The translations under genes were made by a program, and so were the position numbers. 64,000 bases of DNA from Acidisarcina sp963790505 (GTDB taxonomy: Bacteria > Acidobacteriota > Terriglobia > Terriglobales > Acidobacteriaceae): positions 124,001 to 188,000 of the forward strand of contig CAWBOT010000005.1 in assembly GCA_963790505.1 (NCBI GenBank). Direction: 5' to 3'. Shown here piece after piece: positions 1 through 8,636 of this stretch. Positions within the stretch are counted from its first letter, which is position 1. Every line of letters begins with the position of its first letter. Under the pieces are notes generated by a model, which searched no databases, was not told the DNA's origin, and saw only the letters and a list, made by a program, of their open reading frames with translations.

Positions 1-374
1 TCGATCTGGTCGACACTGAATTTGCTGCCGCCCTTGTCGATGCGGTGGGCATCGAGCGCATTGTCTGCGGGGTGGATACGAAGCTGGGCAAAATCGCTGT
101 CAAGGGCTGGAAAGAACAGATGCGGCTGACGCCGGAAGAAGCAATCGCGCAGCTGGAGCCCTATTGCGACGCGTTTCTGTATACACACATCGACAAGGAA
201 GGAACCATGCAGGGATTTCCCCTGGAGATCGCCAGCCGGTTGCGGCAACTCACCCAGCGGCAGCTGATCGTTGCCGGGGGCATTCGCGAGGTCGCGGAAA
301 TCGAAGCGCTTGATCGTATCGGGGTCGATGCGGTCGCGGGTATGGCCGTCTATACCGGAACGATGCTGGTTTGA
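1..374 (+). CDS. hisA: HisA, phosphoribosyl-aminoimidazole carboxamide isomerase (3' part)
   Basis: The reading frame is open from base 3 at the window edge, so only about 124 C-terminal codons are present. HisA converts ProFAR to PRFAR in histidine biosynthesis (cytoplasmic TIM barrel). Visible HisA signatures are VCGVDTKLGKIAVKGW, the catalytic strand THIDKEGTMQG, the phosphate-binding VAGGI and the terminal GVDAVAGMAVYTG. HisF has a related fold, but the THIDKEGT version and the ending fit HisA better. The first half lies outside the window. Confidence 0.9.
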   Translation, partial: DLVDTEFAAALVDAVGIERIVCGVDTKLGKIAVKGWKEQMRLTPEEAIAQLEPYCDAFLYTHIDKEGTMQGFPLEIASRLRQLTQRQLIVAGGIREVAEIEALDRIGVDAVAGMAVYTGTMLV

Positions 375-381
375 AGCGTGC

Positions 382-615
382 TTATGGTCGTCGCCGATTG
401 CGCATTCCGGCAAAATATAGTCCGGCGCCGAGAAAGCAGGCTGCAACAAATGCCGCAACCAGCGCCTGCCGCAGATCATGCCTGCGGAAGGCGAACACAG
501 CATCGATCAACCACAGGAATGCGAGACAGAGCCAGATCGTTGCGGCGCGCACGTTCATGAGCATAGCACTGGCATTTGGGAGCGCCGCGTCGCGAATGGA
601 GGGAATTGCATCCAT
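382..615 (-). CDS. Small two-helix membrane protein
   Basis: A 77-residue frame with two hydrophobic segments (about residues 25-37 and 50-66) and an Arg-rich C-terminus (MRNRRRP), so a plausible small inner-membrane protein. The start is uncertain: ATG at 615, 564 and 558 are all possible and none has a convincing Shine-Dalgarno. It occupies the hisA-aminotransferase gap on the opposite strand. I do not recognise a family; hydrophobicity is the main support. Confidence 0.45.
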   Translation of the reverse strand: MDAIPSIRDAALPNASAMLMNVRAATIWLCLAFLWLIDAVFAFRRHDLRQALVAAFVAACFLGAGLYFAGMRNRRRP

Positions 616-704
616 ACTGTACAGCCGCGTAGACTTCCGCTTGCCGATCGGATCGAGGACCGTCGGAACGACTGCAGGCGACATGCGCGAAAGGGAAACG
701 ATAG

Positions 705-1880
705 ATGGCAGGTCATAAAAGTCGATTGAGGGTCGCAAGGCGCCTGGATGAGGTCGGTTTCTCCGACATCGTCACAGTTCGCAACCGGGTCATGGAGCTG
801 CGTGCCGCCGGCGAGACTGTGCACGGGTTTCACGGCGGCGAGCCTTTCTTTGAAACTCCGGATGCGGTGAAGTATGCGATGACCCGCGCGCTGGTCGAAA
901 ACAAAACCAGGTATGCGCCATCTTCCGGTATCGAACAGCTTCGCGCTGCTCTGGCGCGGAAGCTGACCGACAAGAATGGCATTCCCTCGGGGATCGACGA
1001 CGTGCTGATAACCAGCGGCGGCGCACACGCGCTCTATGTCGCGTTTCAGGCGGTGCTGGACCCCGGCGACGACGTCTTGCTTTTCTCACCCTTCTGGACC
1101 CCTATCCGGGAGATGATCAACGGCGCGCAGGCGCGGCCATTGCTTGTGCCGACCGCTACCGCTCGACGGAATGGCCTGACCGCAACGCTTGAGAAGATGA
1201 CGACTACCCACACCCGCGCGATCTACTACAACACGCCTCAGAATCCCGCAGGCACCGTTTTTACCAGGGAGGAAGCAGAGGAAGTTGCGGCCTTCGCGAA
1301 GAAATACGATCTCATCGTGATTGCCGACGAGGCCTATGAAGACCTGGTCTATGAGGGTGGCCACTTTTCCATCGCGTCCCTGCCGGGAATGACCGAGCGG
1401 ACGATCACTGCATTCACATTCTCAAAGAGCTACGGCATGACTGGCTGGAGGGTCGGCTACGTGACGGCGCGGGAGCCCTTCATGACTGGACTGCGGAAGC
1501 TGGTTCTTTACTCGGTCAACGGAGTTTCAACGCCCTCACAATGGGCGGCCCTTGAAGCACTGGCTCTGCCGGAAGAGGATTTCGCGAAACGCCGCGAGGA
1601 ATATCGCAAACGGCGTGACCTGCTGGTCGCCGGCCTGAATGACCTGGGATTGGAATGCGAGATCCCGGCGGGCGCCTTTTATGCTTTTCCGAGCGCCCGA
1701 TCGATTCACAAGGAGAGCCGCAAGGCTGCCGCGATCCTCTTGGAAAAGGCGCATGTCGCGACGATTCCCGGCGTGGTCTTTGGAGCCCAGGGAGAGGGGC
1801 ATCTCCGCTTCGGATATGCGACGTCATTGCCATCCATTGAGGACGGGCTGAAGGCGCTGCGGCGCTTCCTGAAAGCCTGA
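705..1880 (+). CDS. PLP-dependent aminotransferase, class I/II (fold type I)
   Basis: A 391-residue AspC-like aminotransferase. The Schiff-base lysine lies in AFTFSKSYGMTGWRVGY, the PLP-phosphate and ring contacts in YNTPQNPAGTVFT and IADEAYEDLVY, and the carboxylate-binding Arg near HLRFGYATS. Length is normal for subgroup I. It moves an amino group between an amino acid and a 2-oxo acid in the cytoplasm; the substrate cannot be read from the sequence (aspartate-like or aromatic are both possible). It follows hisA on the same strand after 330 bp, so it is probably transcribed separately. Confidence 0.9.
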   Translation: MAGHKSRLRVARRLDEVGFSDIVTVRNRVMELRAAGETVHGFHGGEPFFETPDAVKYAMTRALVENKTRYAPSSGIEQLRAALARKLTDKNGIPSGIDDVLITSGGAHALYVAFQAVLDPGDDVLLFSPFWTPIREMINGAQARPLLVPTATARRNGLTATLEKMTTTHTRAIYYNTPQNPAGTVFTREEAEEVAAFAKKYDLIVIADEAYEDLVYEGGHFSIASLPGMTERTITAFTFSKSYGMTGWRVGYVTAREPFMTGLRKLVLYSVNGVSTPSQWAALEALALPEEDFAKRREEYRKRRDLLVAGLNDLGLECEIPAGAFYAFPSARSIHKESRKAAAILLEKAHVATIPGVVFGAQGEGHLRFGYATSLPSIEDGLKALRRFLKA

Positions 1881-1961
1881 CTTGTCGAGCAACCGGGACG
1901 TTTTTCTCTTGAAAAAAAACGAAATGCGCCTTGCACCGATCGTCCCGCGTCTAGAGCAGAT

Positions 1962-2778
1962 ATGGATAATAGAAGTATGCGTCGAATCTTTTCTGCTGCC
2001 TGCGTTCTTTCCGGCATTTTCCTGTGTTCTTTCTTAGCTCATGCGCAGTCGTCTCCCGAGATAGCGTCCGTCGAGCCGGCAGCGACGACTTTGCCAGATC
2101 CGGCCGCGTCGGCGGCGAACGGCTTGCCAGACGCACCCCAGGCGCACGCCTGCCTCTCCGGCGGCGCAGGGCGCCATCCCTAATGACGGCAAGCAAACGA
2201 AGCGCATCCTCTTCATCATTCCCAACTTTCGCGCCGTTTCTGTCGATGAAAAGCTGCCTCCGATGACCGCGAAAGAAGAGGTTAAGCTCGTCTTTCAGGA
2301 CAGTTTCGACTATTCGAACTTCATTTATGTCGGCATCGTCGCTGGTATTGGCCTGGCAGAAAACTCCTATCCGGAGTTTCACCAGGGTGCGGCGGGATAC
2401 GGTCGCTACTACTGGCACAATTTTGCCGACTCGGTGGGTGAGAACGCCTTCACTGAATTCCTCATTCCCTATCCAACCCATGAAGATCCCAGGTATTACA
2501 CTCTGGGCCGCGGCGGTGTCGCCAAACGCCTGGTGTACTCGGTAAGCCGATTGGCCATCACCCGCGACAACAACGCCCACAATACCGTCAACCTGGCCGA
2601 GATCGTTGGTGCTGGAGCAGCAGCCGGCGTTTCGACCCTCTACTACCCCAGCGCATATGACACCTGGACAAAGACCGGCCAGAAATGGCTCCTGCAGGTT
2701 GCCGTCGATGGCATCGGCAACGTCAGCAAGGAATTCTGGCCCGATATCAATGCCCACGTCTTTAATAACAAGTTCTAG
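1962..2778 (+). pseudogene. Secreted acidobacterial protein, apparent +1 frameshift
   Basis: The first frame (ATG 1962, or ATG 1977) encodes a signal peptide, MRRIFSAACVLSGIFLC to AHAQS, then a low-complexity Ala/Pro linker, and ends at TAA 2181-2183. The body of the protein continues in the next frame: from about 2143 it reads TPASPAAQGAIPNDGKQ, passes the internal ATG at 2263 and runs to the stop at 2776-2778. Removing one base near 2140-2150 restores a protein of about 271 residues with an uninterrupted Pro/Ala linker. The body resembles conserved, uncharacterised acidobacterial exported proteins (YYWHNFADSVGEN and EDPRYYTLGRGG motifs). It may be a true lesion or a sequencing error. Confidence 0.7.
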
Positions 2779-2803
2779 CGCAGTCTCAGGGCGAGCGCAG
2801 GCC

Positions 2804-5746
2804 TTATTGCGTCGGGGCGATAGCTTCGGCGAAGTGGACCGCGCGGCGTTTCGAGTTCTGCGCGACCTGCTCCCGGCAACTGAATCCATCTGTAACAATC
2901 ACGGTGCCTGAATCGGATTGGCGGACTGCCGGGAGCAGCGACCGTTCACCGAGCAGTTGTGAGATTTCGAATTTCTCCTTCTCAAAACCGAAGGGCCCAG
3001 CCATGCCGCAACATCCGGAGTCGAGGTATTCAACTTCCGAGCCGGTTGCGCGCAACAATGCAAGTTCGTCGTTCATCTTCATGATCGACTTGTGATGGCA
3101 GTGGCCGTGAACCAGCAATTTTCTTCCTGGAGTCTGCGGCGGAGTATAGCCGGGCGCGTGGCCGGCCAGGAATTCGCTTAAGAGATAGACCTGATCGCGA
3201 AGCCGCCCAGCACGCGCATCTTTTGGGAAAAAGTTCCTCAACTCCTCGCGGAAAACGCTGGCGCAGCTTGGTTCGAGGACGACTATCGGAACGCCGGCAT
3301 CGACCTGCGGCCCGAGTTTGCTCATCACGTTCTGCAGGTATTGCCGGGCCTGCGTCAGAAATCCGAAATCATACAGCGGCCGCCCACAGCAGATGTGCCC
3401 GCGCGGAACCTCGACCTGAAAGCCCGCCGATTCCAGCACCCTCTTCGCCGCACTCAGTGCGGGCGGGTGGAAGTAATTGTTCCATGTGTCTGGCCAAAGC
3501 ATCACTCTCGGCGTCGAGCCGCTGCCATTAGCAGTGGAAGATCGGACTGCGCTCTGGAAGCTTCGCGGCGCGAACTTCGGCAAAGTTCGCTGCTCGTGAA
3601 CTCCGGCGAGTTGTTTGATGAATCCGCTGAGGATGGGAGTCTGCGTCGTCAGGTTCGCCGCGACGGGGGTGATGCCGGGGACCAGTGAAGCTAGATTCGC
3701 CCATCGATCCATGAATCCGAAGAGATAATCGCGCAAAGGATGCCGGCGTCCCTCGTAGTAATGCGCGAGGAACTCCGCCTTGTACGTTGCGACGTCTACG
3801 TTGACTGGGCATTCTGTCTTGCAGGCCTTGCACGAAAGGCAAAGATCGAGCGCCTCGCGCACCTCTTCGCTCTTCCAACCATCCTTGAGCACATTGCCCT
3901 GCAGCACCTCCCACAACAGGTGAGCGCGCCCGCGGGTCGAGTGGCGCTCCTCGCGTGTGGCCATGTAGCTCGGGCACATCGTCCCGCCATCGGTCTTGCG
4001 GCAGGCGCCGACGCCGACGCAGCGCAGTGTGGCGTCTGAGATCGATCCGTGGTCGTCGGGAAAGCTGAAATACGTCCCATAGGAATGCTCTTCGTAGTTG
4101 GCGCCGAGACGAAGATTGTCTTGTGGTTCGTAGACGGCGATCGGGTCGACAAGCTTGCCGGGGTTCATCTTGTTCTCCGGGTCCCAGATTGCTTTGAACT
4201 CGCGAAAGGCCTGCATGATCTCCGGCCCGAACATCTTGGGCAGCAACGCGGCGCGGGCCTGGCCGTCGCCATGCTCACCTGAAAGCGAACCTCCATGGTC
4301 GATCACAATGTCGGTGGCGCGATCGAGAAACTCTCGAAAGTTGCGAATGCCCGCTTCACTTTCGAGGTCGAAGTTGATGCGCAGATGAACGCATCCCTGG
4401 CCGAAGTGCCCATACATCGGGCTTCTGTAGCCGTACTCCTTCATCAGGCCGAAGGTCTGCCGCAGATAGGAGCCAAGCTTCTCTGGTGGAACGCCGGCGT
4501 CTTCCCATCCCTCCCAGCCGTGCGGCTCACCGGGAACGTAAACTGTTGCTCCGAGTGCCGACTCCCGTACTCGCCAGACTCGCCGCGCCTCATCTACTGA
4601 GTAAGCGCGCGCGATTGGAACAACCTCCATCCCGCCAACTGCGCTCATCAGCGCGTCGACTTGCGCATCGGCCTCCGCTGCCGACCACGCACCCAGCTCG
4701 ACCAGCAGGTGGCCGTTACCGGGCGGAAGCAGGACAACATCCTCGACGGCCAGCTTCTTCCGTAGCATGAAATCGACCAGCATCCCATCGAAGCCCTCAA
4801 GTCCGATCGGCTTGTGTTCGAGTATCGCCGGTACGTGATCGGCGGCGATGAAAGGATCGGGAAAGCCGAGGCCCACCAGCCGCCGATGCGGCGGGCTATC
4901 TGTCAAATGGAGATTTGCACCCAACACGGTTACACATGTTCCTTCGCTCCCCACCAGTGCGCGCGCGACATGAAAGCCACTCTCGGGCAACAATTCGTCG
5001 AGGTTGTATCCGGAGACGCGGCGCGGGATTCGCGGAAAGCGTCGCCGAATTTCTTCACCATATTGGTCGCGCAGTTTCGCTAGGCTGGAATATATCTCCC
5101 CCCGCCGGCCGCCGGCGGCAATGATTGCACGCACTTCCTCATCGCTCGCCGCGCCCACGGTCATACGCGTTCCGTCATAGAGCAGTACATCGAGCGACTC
5201 GACGTTGTCGACCGTCTTGCCGCCGAGCAAAGCATGAACGCCGCAGGAATTGTTGCCGATCATACCGCCGATCGTGCAGCGGCTGTGCGTCGCTGGGTCC
5301 GGTGCAAAGGTCAGGTGGTGTAGCTCGGCGGCATCGCGAACGCGATCCAGCACAATGCCCGGCTCGACGCGCGCACTCTTTGCCTCCGGGTCGAGCGTGA
5401 CGATCCGGTTTAGGTATTTTGAGAAGTCGATGATTACCGCAACATTGCAGCACTGCCCTGAGAGGCTCGTGCCTCCGCCGCGCGCCAGCACCGGCGCACC
5501 CACCGCACGGCAGGCCGCGATAGTCGCCTCGACATCGCTCACATCACTTGGAATGACAAGCCCGATAGGCACTTGCCGATAGTTCGACGCATCCGTGGCA
5601 TAGAGAGCGCGAGCGCCGTTGTCGAAGCGAACCTCTCCGCGCACACTTTGCCGCAGTAGGCCTTCCAGTTGGCGAGCCTCGCTAAAGCTCTCATGAGGGT
5701 GAGGTTTCTGCTGCAGGATGTTGAAAGTCGCGGAGGGAGTCGTCAC
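2804..5746 (-). CDS. FAD-linked oxidase fused to Fe-S (CCG) domain, YdiJ/D-2-hydroxyacid dehydrogenase type
   Basis: A 980-residue flavin and iron-sulfur dehydrogenase. Order: PCMH-type FAD-binding domain (LARGGGTSLSGQ and IGGMIGNNSCGVH, about residues 35-260), FAD-oxidase C-terminal domain (YGHFGQGCVHLR, GEHGDGQAR, to about 530), a ferredoxin-like part (CVGVGACRKTDGGTMCP and CLSCKACKTECP), then CCG domains (ICCGRPLYDFG, SGCCGMAGPFG). Such fusions oxidise D-2-hydroxyacids (D-lactate, D-2-hydroxyglutarate) and pass electrons to the respiratory chain; the substrate is not decidable here. I chose GTG 5746 (product MTTPSATFNILQQ): the TTG at 5785 adds 13 non-conserved residues, and a TACCAT hexamer sits 6 nt before 5746. 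Confidence 0.88.
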   Translation of the reverse strand: MTTPSATFNILQQKPHPHESFSEARQLEGLLRQSVRGEVRFDNGARALYATDASNYRQVPIGLVIPSDVSDVEATIAACRAVGAPVLARGGGTSLSGQCCNVAVIIDFSKYLNRIVTLDPEAKSARVEPGIVLDRVRDAAELHHLTFAPDPATHSRCTIGGMIGNNSCGVHALLGGKTVDNVESLDVLLYDGTRMTVGAASDEEVRAIIAAGGRRGEIYSSLAKLRDQYGEEIRRRFPRIPRRVSGYNLDELLPESGFHVARALVGSEGTCVTVLGANLHLTDSPPHRRLVGLGFPDPFIAADHVPAILEHKPIGLEGFDGMLVDFMLRKKLAVEDVVLLPPGNGHLLVELGAWSAAEADAQVDALMSAVGGMEVVPIARAYSVDEARRVWRVRESALGATVYVPGEPHGWEGWEDAGVPPEKLGSYLRQTFGLMKEYGYRSPMYGHFGQGCVHLRINFDLESEAGIRNFREFLDRATDIVIDHGGSLSGEHGDGQARAALLPKMFGPEIMQAFREFKAIWDPENKMNPGKLVDPIAVYEPQDNLRLGANYEEHSYGTYFSFPDDHGSISDATLRCVGVGACRKTDGGTMCPSYMATREERHSTRGRAHLLWEVLQGNVLKDGWKSEEVREALDLCLSCKACKTECPVNVDVATYKAEFLAHYYEGRRHPLRDYLFGFMDRWANLASLVPGITPVAANLTTQTPILSGFIKQLAGVHEQRTLPKFAPRSFQSAVRSSTANGSGSTPRVMLWPDTWNNYFHPPALSAAKRVLESAGFQVEVPRGHICCGRPLYDFGFLTQARQYLQNVMSKLGPQVDAGVPIVVLEPSCASVFREELRNFFPKDARAGRLRDQVYLLSEFLAGHAPGYTPPQTPGRKLLVHGHCHHKSIMKMNDELALLRATGSEVEYLDSGCCGMAGPFGFEKEKFEISQLLGERSLLPAVRQSDSGTVIVTDGFSCREQVAQNSKRRAVHFAEAIAPTQ

Positions 5747-5805
5747 GAAGCGATGGTACCAAAGCGACCAGGACATCCGCCGCAAGCCATGGCGGAGTTA
5801 CCCGA

Positions 5806-6381
5806 TCAGCGAAGCAGGCTCCCATTCGGGCCGGTCCACTCGTCAACGACGATACCCAGATCGTTCAGCATCTGAATCGTCGCTTCGACATTCCGTCTCA
5901 CCTGCGGGCGATCAGCCTTGGTGGTCACTTGAGTCTCCTCGACTGCGACGACGCGCCCGTAAGGCCACGCGCCTTGCGGTACAGCGGCCAGCGCATTCGG
6001 CAGATCGGCGAGGCGGACGTCCAGCTCCTGTTTGCGCGCGTCGGCGGGGCGAAGCATCGTCCCCGTTCCATAAGCGCTGGGGTTGGCGTCGGGCATTATT
6101 ACCCGCAAATGCACCGTCTGCCTGCCCACAACCAGAAACGGGTTCGCCCAGCTCTCCTGCGTGTGAATGGCCAGATAGCGGCTCTTCGCCGGCGGCGGAA
6201 TCTGGTCGATCTGCTGGCTGGCCGTCTCCTTGGCCACCTGCTCCGCATGCGCTTGCTGGCTGGCCTGCGCTGCAGCTTCAGGCAGCGGTTGGCTGGCGGG
6301 CTTTGTGCAACCGGTAATGAACGCGGCGAGCAGACAGGTCAGCAGCAGACGGTGAGAATTTGCGGGCACAAGGCCAAGCAT
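5806..6381 (-). CDS. Putative lipoprotein
   Basis: A 191-residue product starting MLGLVPANSHRLLLTCLLAAFITGCTKP: basic/hydrophobic signal with a lipobox-like ITGC, predicting an exported lipoprotein with Cys25 lipidated. An Ala/Gln-rich linker follows, then a globular part without recognised motif (LAIHTQESWANPFLVVGRQT, VRLADLPNALAAVPQGAWPYGRVVAVEE). The open frame extends further upstream, but those codons overlap the enoyl-CoA hydratase gene and do not look like protein, so I place the start at ATG 6381. Co-directional with the genes around it. Function unknown. Confidence 0.72.
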   Translation of the reverse strand: MLGLVPANSHRLLLTCLLAAFITGCTKPASQPLPEAAAQASQQAHAEQVAKETASQQIDQIPPPAKSRYLAIHTQESWANPFLVVGRQTVHLRVIMPDANPSAYGTGTMLRPADARKQELDVRLADLPNALAAVPQGAWPYGRVVAVEETQVTTKADRPQVRRNVEATIQMLNDLGIVVDEWTGPNGSLLR

Positions 6382-6457
6382 ATCAAGTAAGAGGGCGGGG
6401 AAGGGCGCGGCGAAGCCGGCTAAGAAGACTGGGGAACCTGTTCGCGCAAGACTCGCA

Positions 6458-7240
6458 TTAACGGCCCTTCCAGAGTGCCGGTCGCTTTTCGAGGAAGGCG
6501 CGTACGCCTTCGGCCTTATCTTCCGTCGCGCAGCACAGGCCAAAGAGAGAGGCTTCGAGGTCGAGCGCCTGGCGTAGCGGCAGATCATATCCAGAGTGAA
6601 CGGCAGCAAGCGTATGCCGGACAGCCAGCGGCGCATTCCCGGCGATTGCGAGCGCCAGAGCTTCGCCTCGTTTGAGCAGCTCATCAGGCGCGACTACCTC
6701 GTCGACCAGCCCGAGCCGCAGTGCCTCAGCAGCGGAGATGACCTCGCCCGTCAGCAGCAGCTTGAGCGCCGCACCCTTGCCGACCAGCCGGGGCAGCCGC
6801 TGCGAGCCTCCGTAGCCGGGTAGCAGACCGAGCTTGACCTCTGGTTGGCCGAGTTTCGCGGTTTCGCTGGCAACGCGGAGCGTGCATGCCATGGCCAGTT
6901 CGCAGCCCCCGCCGAGCGCGAAGCCGTTGACGCACGCAATCACTGGCTTGCCGCAGCTCTCGATCATGTCGAAGATGCGTTGCCCCCGCGCCGCGAGTTG
7001 CTGGCCCTCTGTGGGCGACAGCGTGGCCAGCTCCTGGATGTCAGCTCCGGCGGCAAATGCCTTCTCTCCAGTCCCGGTGATCAATACCGCGCGAATTCCA
7101 TCGTTCGCGGCCAACTCAATGAAAACGGCTTCGAGTTCCGCGAAAGTAGCCCGGTTGAGCGCGTTCAGCACCTTGGGGCGATTCAGTGTGATCGTTGCCA
7201 GCGGCTGGCGGATTTCAAGGAGAATGTTTTCGAAGCTCAT
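6458..7240 (-). CDS. Enoyl-CoA hydratase/isomerase (crotonase family)
   Basis: 260 residues, the usual crotonase length. The oxyanion hole and CoA pocket are visible as KAFAAGADIQEL and NGFALGGGCELAMAC, and both catalytic-type glutamates are kept (GGGCELAMA and QPEVKLGLLPGYGG). It probably hydrates trans-2-enoyl-CoA in fatty-acid or amino-acid degradation in the cytoplasm. The closest style is short-chain enoyl-CoA hydratase (FadB'/PaaF-like), but crotonases vary widely in reaction. It lies 18 bp downstream of nusB on the same strand and may be co-transcribed with ribH-nusB. Confidence 0.92.
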   Translation of the reverse strand: MSFENILLEIRQPLATITLNRPKVLNALNRATFAELEAVFIELAANDGIRAVLITGTGEKAFAAGADIQELATLSPTEGQQLAARGQRIFDMIESCGKPVIACVNGFALGGGCELAMACTLRVASETAKLGQPEVKLGLLPGYGGSQRLPRLVGKGAALKLLLTGEVISAAEALRLGLVDEVVAPDELLKRGEALALAIAGNAPLAVRHTLAAVHSGYDLPLRQALDLEASLFGLCCATEDKAEGVRAFLEKRPALWKGR

Positions 7241-7258
7241 AGCTGTACCCGCACAACT

Positions 7259-7690
7259 CTACCCGGTTTTCACGCGCGACTTGGCAATCGCATCGAGCAC
7301 TCCATTGAGGAAGTTAATCGACTCCGGCGCCGAGTAGCGCCGCGCCACTTCCAGTGACTCATTGATGATGATCGGCGCTGGAGTCGCTGGAAACCCAAGC
7401 ATCTCCGCGACAGCCGCGCGTAACACGTTGCGGTCGACCGCCGGCATGCGGGTGAGCCTCCAGTTGGCCGAGTGCTCCTCGATCAGCGCATCGATCTCCG
7501 CTTCGCGGACGCTCGCCACGCGATAGATGTCTTCGGCAAAGCCGCGCGTGTCAGGGTCGAGTTCAGTCTCGGATCGCGCCTCCCAGAATGACTTCTGCAC
7601 CTGCTCCGGGGTCTGCTTGCCGATATCTCCCTGGAAGAGCATCTGCATCGCGAGTTCGCGCGACTTGCGCCGCTTTCCGGTCGCGCTCAC
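7259..7690 (-). CDS. nusB: Transcription antitermination factor NusB
   Basis: A 143-residue NusB. N-terminal KRRKSRELAMQMLFQGD and C-terminal PAPIIINESLEVARRYSAPESINFLNGVLDAIAK are diagnostic of this all-helical RNA-binding factor, which pairs with NusE (S10) on boxA RNA for rRNA antitermination. Its ATG overlaps the end of the ribH fusion by 4 bp, the classical ribH-nusB arrangement, so translation is probably coupled. Confidence 0.97.
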   Translation of the reverse strand: MSATGKRRKSRELAMQMLFQGDIGKQTPEQVQKSFWEARSETELDPDTRGFAEDIYRVASVREAEIDALIEEHSANWRLTRMPAVDRNVLRAAVAEMLGFPATPAPIIINESLEVARRYSAPESINFLNGVLDAIAKSRVKTG

Positions 7691-8550
7691 TGGCTCGCCA
7701 ACTTCCTGTGAATCGACACCATCTCGATGGCCGCAACCGCCGCCTCGAAGCCCTTATTGCCCGCCTTGATGCCCGCCCGGTTCAACGCCTGCTCCAGGTT
7801 CTCGCAGGTCAGCACGCCAAAGGCGTGCGGAACTCCCGTCTCCTGCTGCGACTGGCCGATCCCTCGTGAAACCTCGTTGTAGATGGCCTCATAGTGTGCG
7901 GTTTCCCCGCGAATGAGACAGCCCAGGGTAATGATGGCGTCGTATTTCTTCGATTCGGCGAGCGCCCGGGCCGCGGATGGAACCTCCCAGGCTCCGGGAA
8001 CGCGAACAATCGCAACATCGCCTTTTGCCCCGCCGCTCCGATAAAGCGCGTCGAGGGAACCTTCGAGCAGGCGGTCGGTGATGACCGCATTCCAGCGGGC
8101 AACCACGATGGCGAAGCTCATTCCAGCCGCCGAAAGATCTCCTTCGATAGCGATCGGCTTCCCGCGCAGCGCTTCCGACCACTCCCACAAGGCAAAACTA
8201 TGCCCGGCGACCGGCTCGATACTGAAGGATCGGGACTTCCAGGCGGTGTCGGCGATCTCTGAAATTGAGCCCGCCGGCGCGTTTGCCGTGAGCCAGCCCT
8301 TGGCAACTTCGCGAATCGCATCGAGGCCGGTGACTTCGATCAGGATTTCAGGAGTGGCGGGCAATTGGCCGCCTGCTGAGATGTCGACAAACTCAAGATT
8401 TCCGAGCGGTGCGAGAAATGGCGCCCCACGGCTGCCGTCGAGTTGCCAACCCCGGCCGGCTTCGAAACCGAGCGCAGAGAAGAAACTCGCCAGCTGTTCA
8501 TATGCCGCCGAAGAAGCTGCGGGGCGTACCACGGTGATGCCTTTAATCAT
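7687..8550 (-). CDS. ribH: VOC-like domain fused to lumazine synthase (RibH)
   Basis: 287 residues, about twice a normal RibH. From about residue 140 it is a complete 6,7-dimethyl-8-ribityllumazine synthase: SFAIVVARWNAVITDRLLEG (substrate-binding Trp), VRVPGAWEVPSAARAL, ITLGCLIRGETAHYEAI (catalytic His) and FGVLTCENLEQALNRAG. It condenses 5-amino-6-ribitylaminouracil with 3,4-dihydroxy-2-butanone 4-phosphate in riboflavin synthesis. The first ~135 residues resemble one glyoxalase/VOC-type module (YEQLASFFSALGFEAGRGW, LEFVDIS, ALWEWSEAL) and are not part of standard RibH. An in-frame fusion with no internal stop. Confidence 0.9.
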   Translation of the reverse strand: MIKGITVVRPAASSAAYEQLASFFSALGFEAGRGWQLDGSRGAPFLAPLGNLEFVDISAGGQLPATPEILIEVTGLDAIREVAKGWLTANAPAGSISEIADTAWKSRSFSIEPVAGHSFALWEWSEALRGKPIAIEGDLSAAGMSFAIVVARWNAVITDRLLEGSLDALYRSGGAKGDVAIVRVPGAWEVPSAARALAESKKYDAIITLGCLIRGETAHYEAIYNEVSRGIGQSQQETGVPHAFGVLTCENLEQALNRAGIKAGNKGFEAAVAAIEMVSIHRKLASQ

Positions 8551-8623
8551 GCCTCTACTACAGTAACAGCGCGGGATTCAGATGTGTTTCGCCGGGATGG
8601 GCGGCCACAAATACAGCGGCTGC

Positions 8624-8629
8624 TATATT
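8624..8629 (+). promoter_or_regulatory. Possible -10 hexamer TATATT, 7 nt before ATG
   Basis: TATATT followed by 7 nt and ATG 8637, with no Shine-Dalgarno. Transcription would begin at or next to the start codon. No good -35 is visible. Confidence 0.4.
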
Positions 8630-8636
8630 TTCCCTC

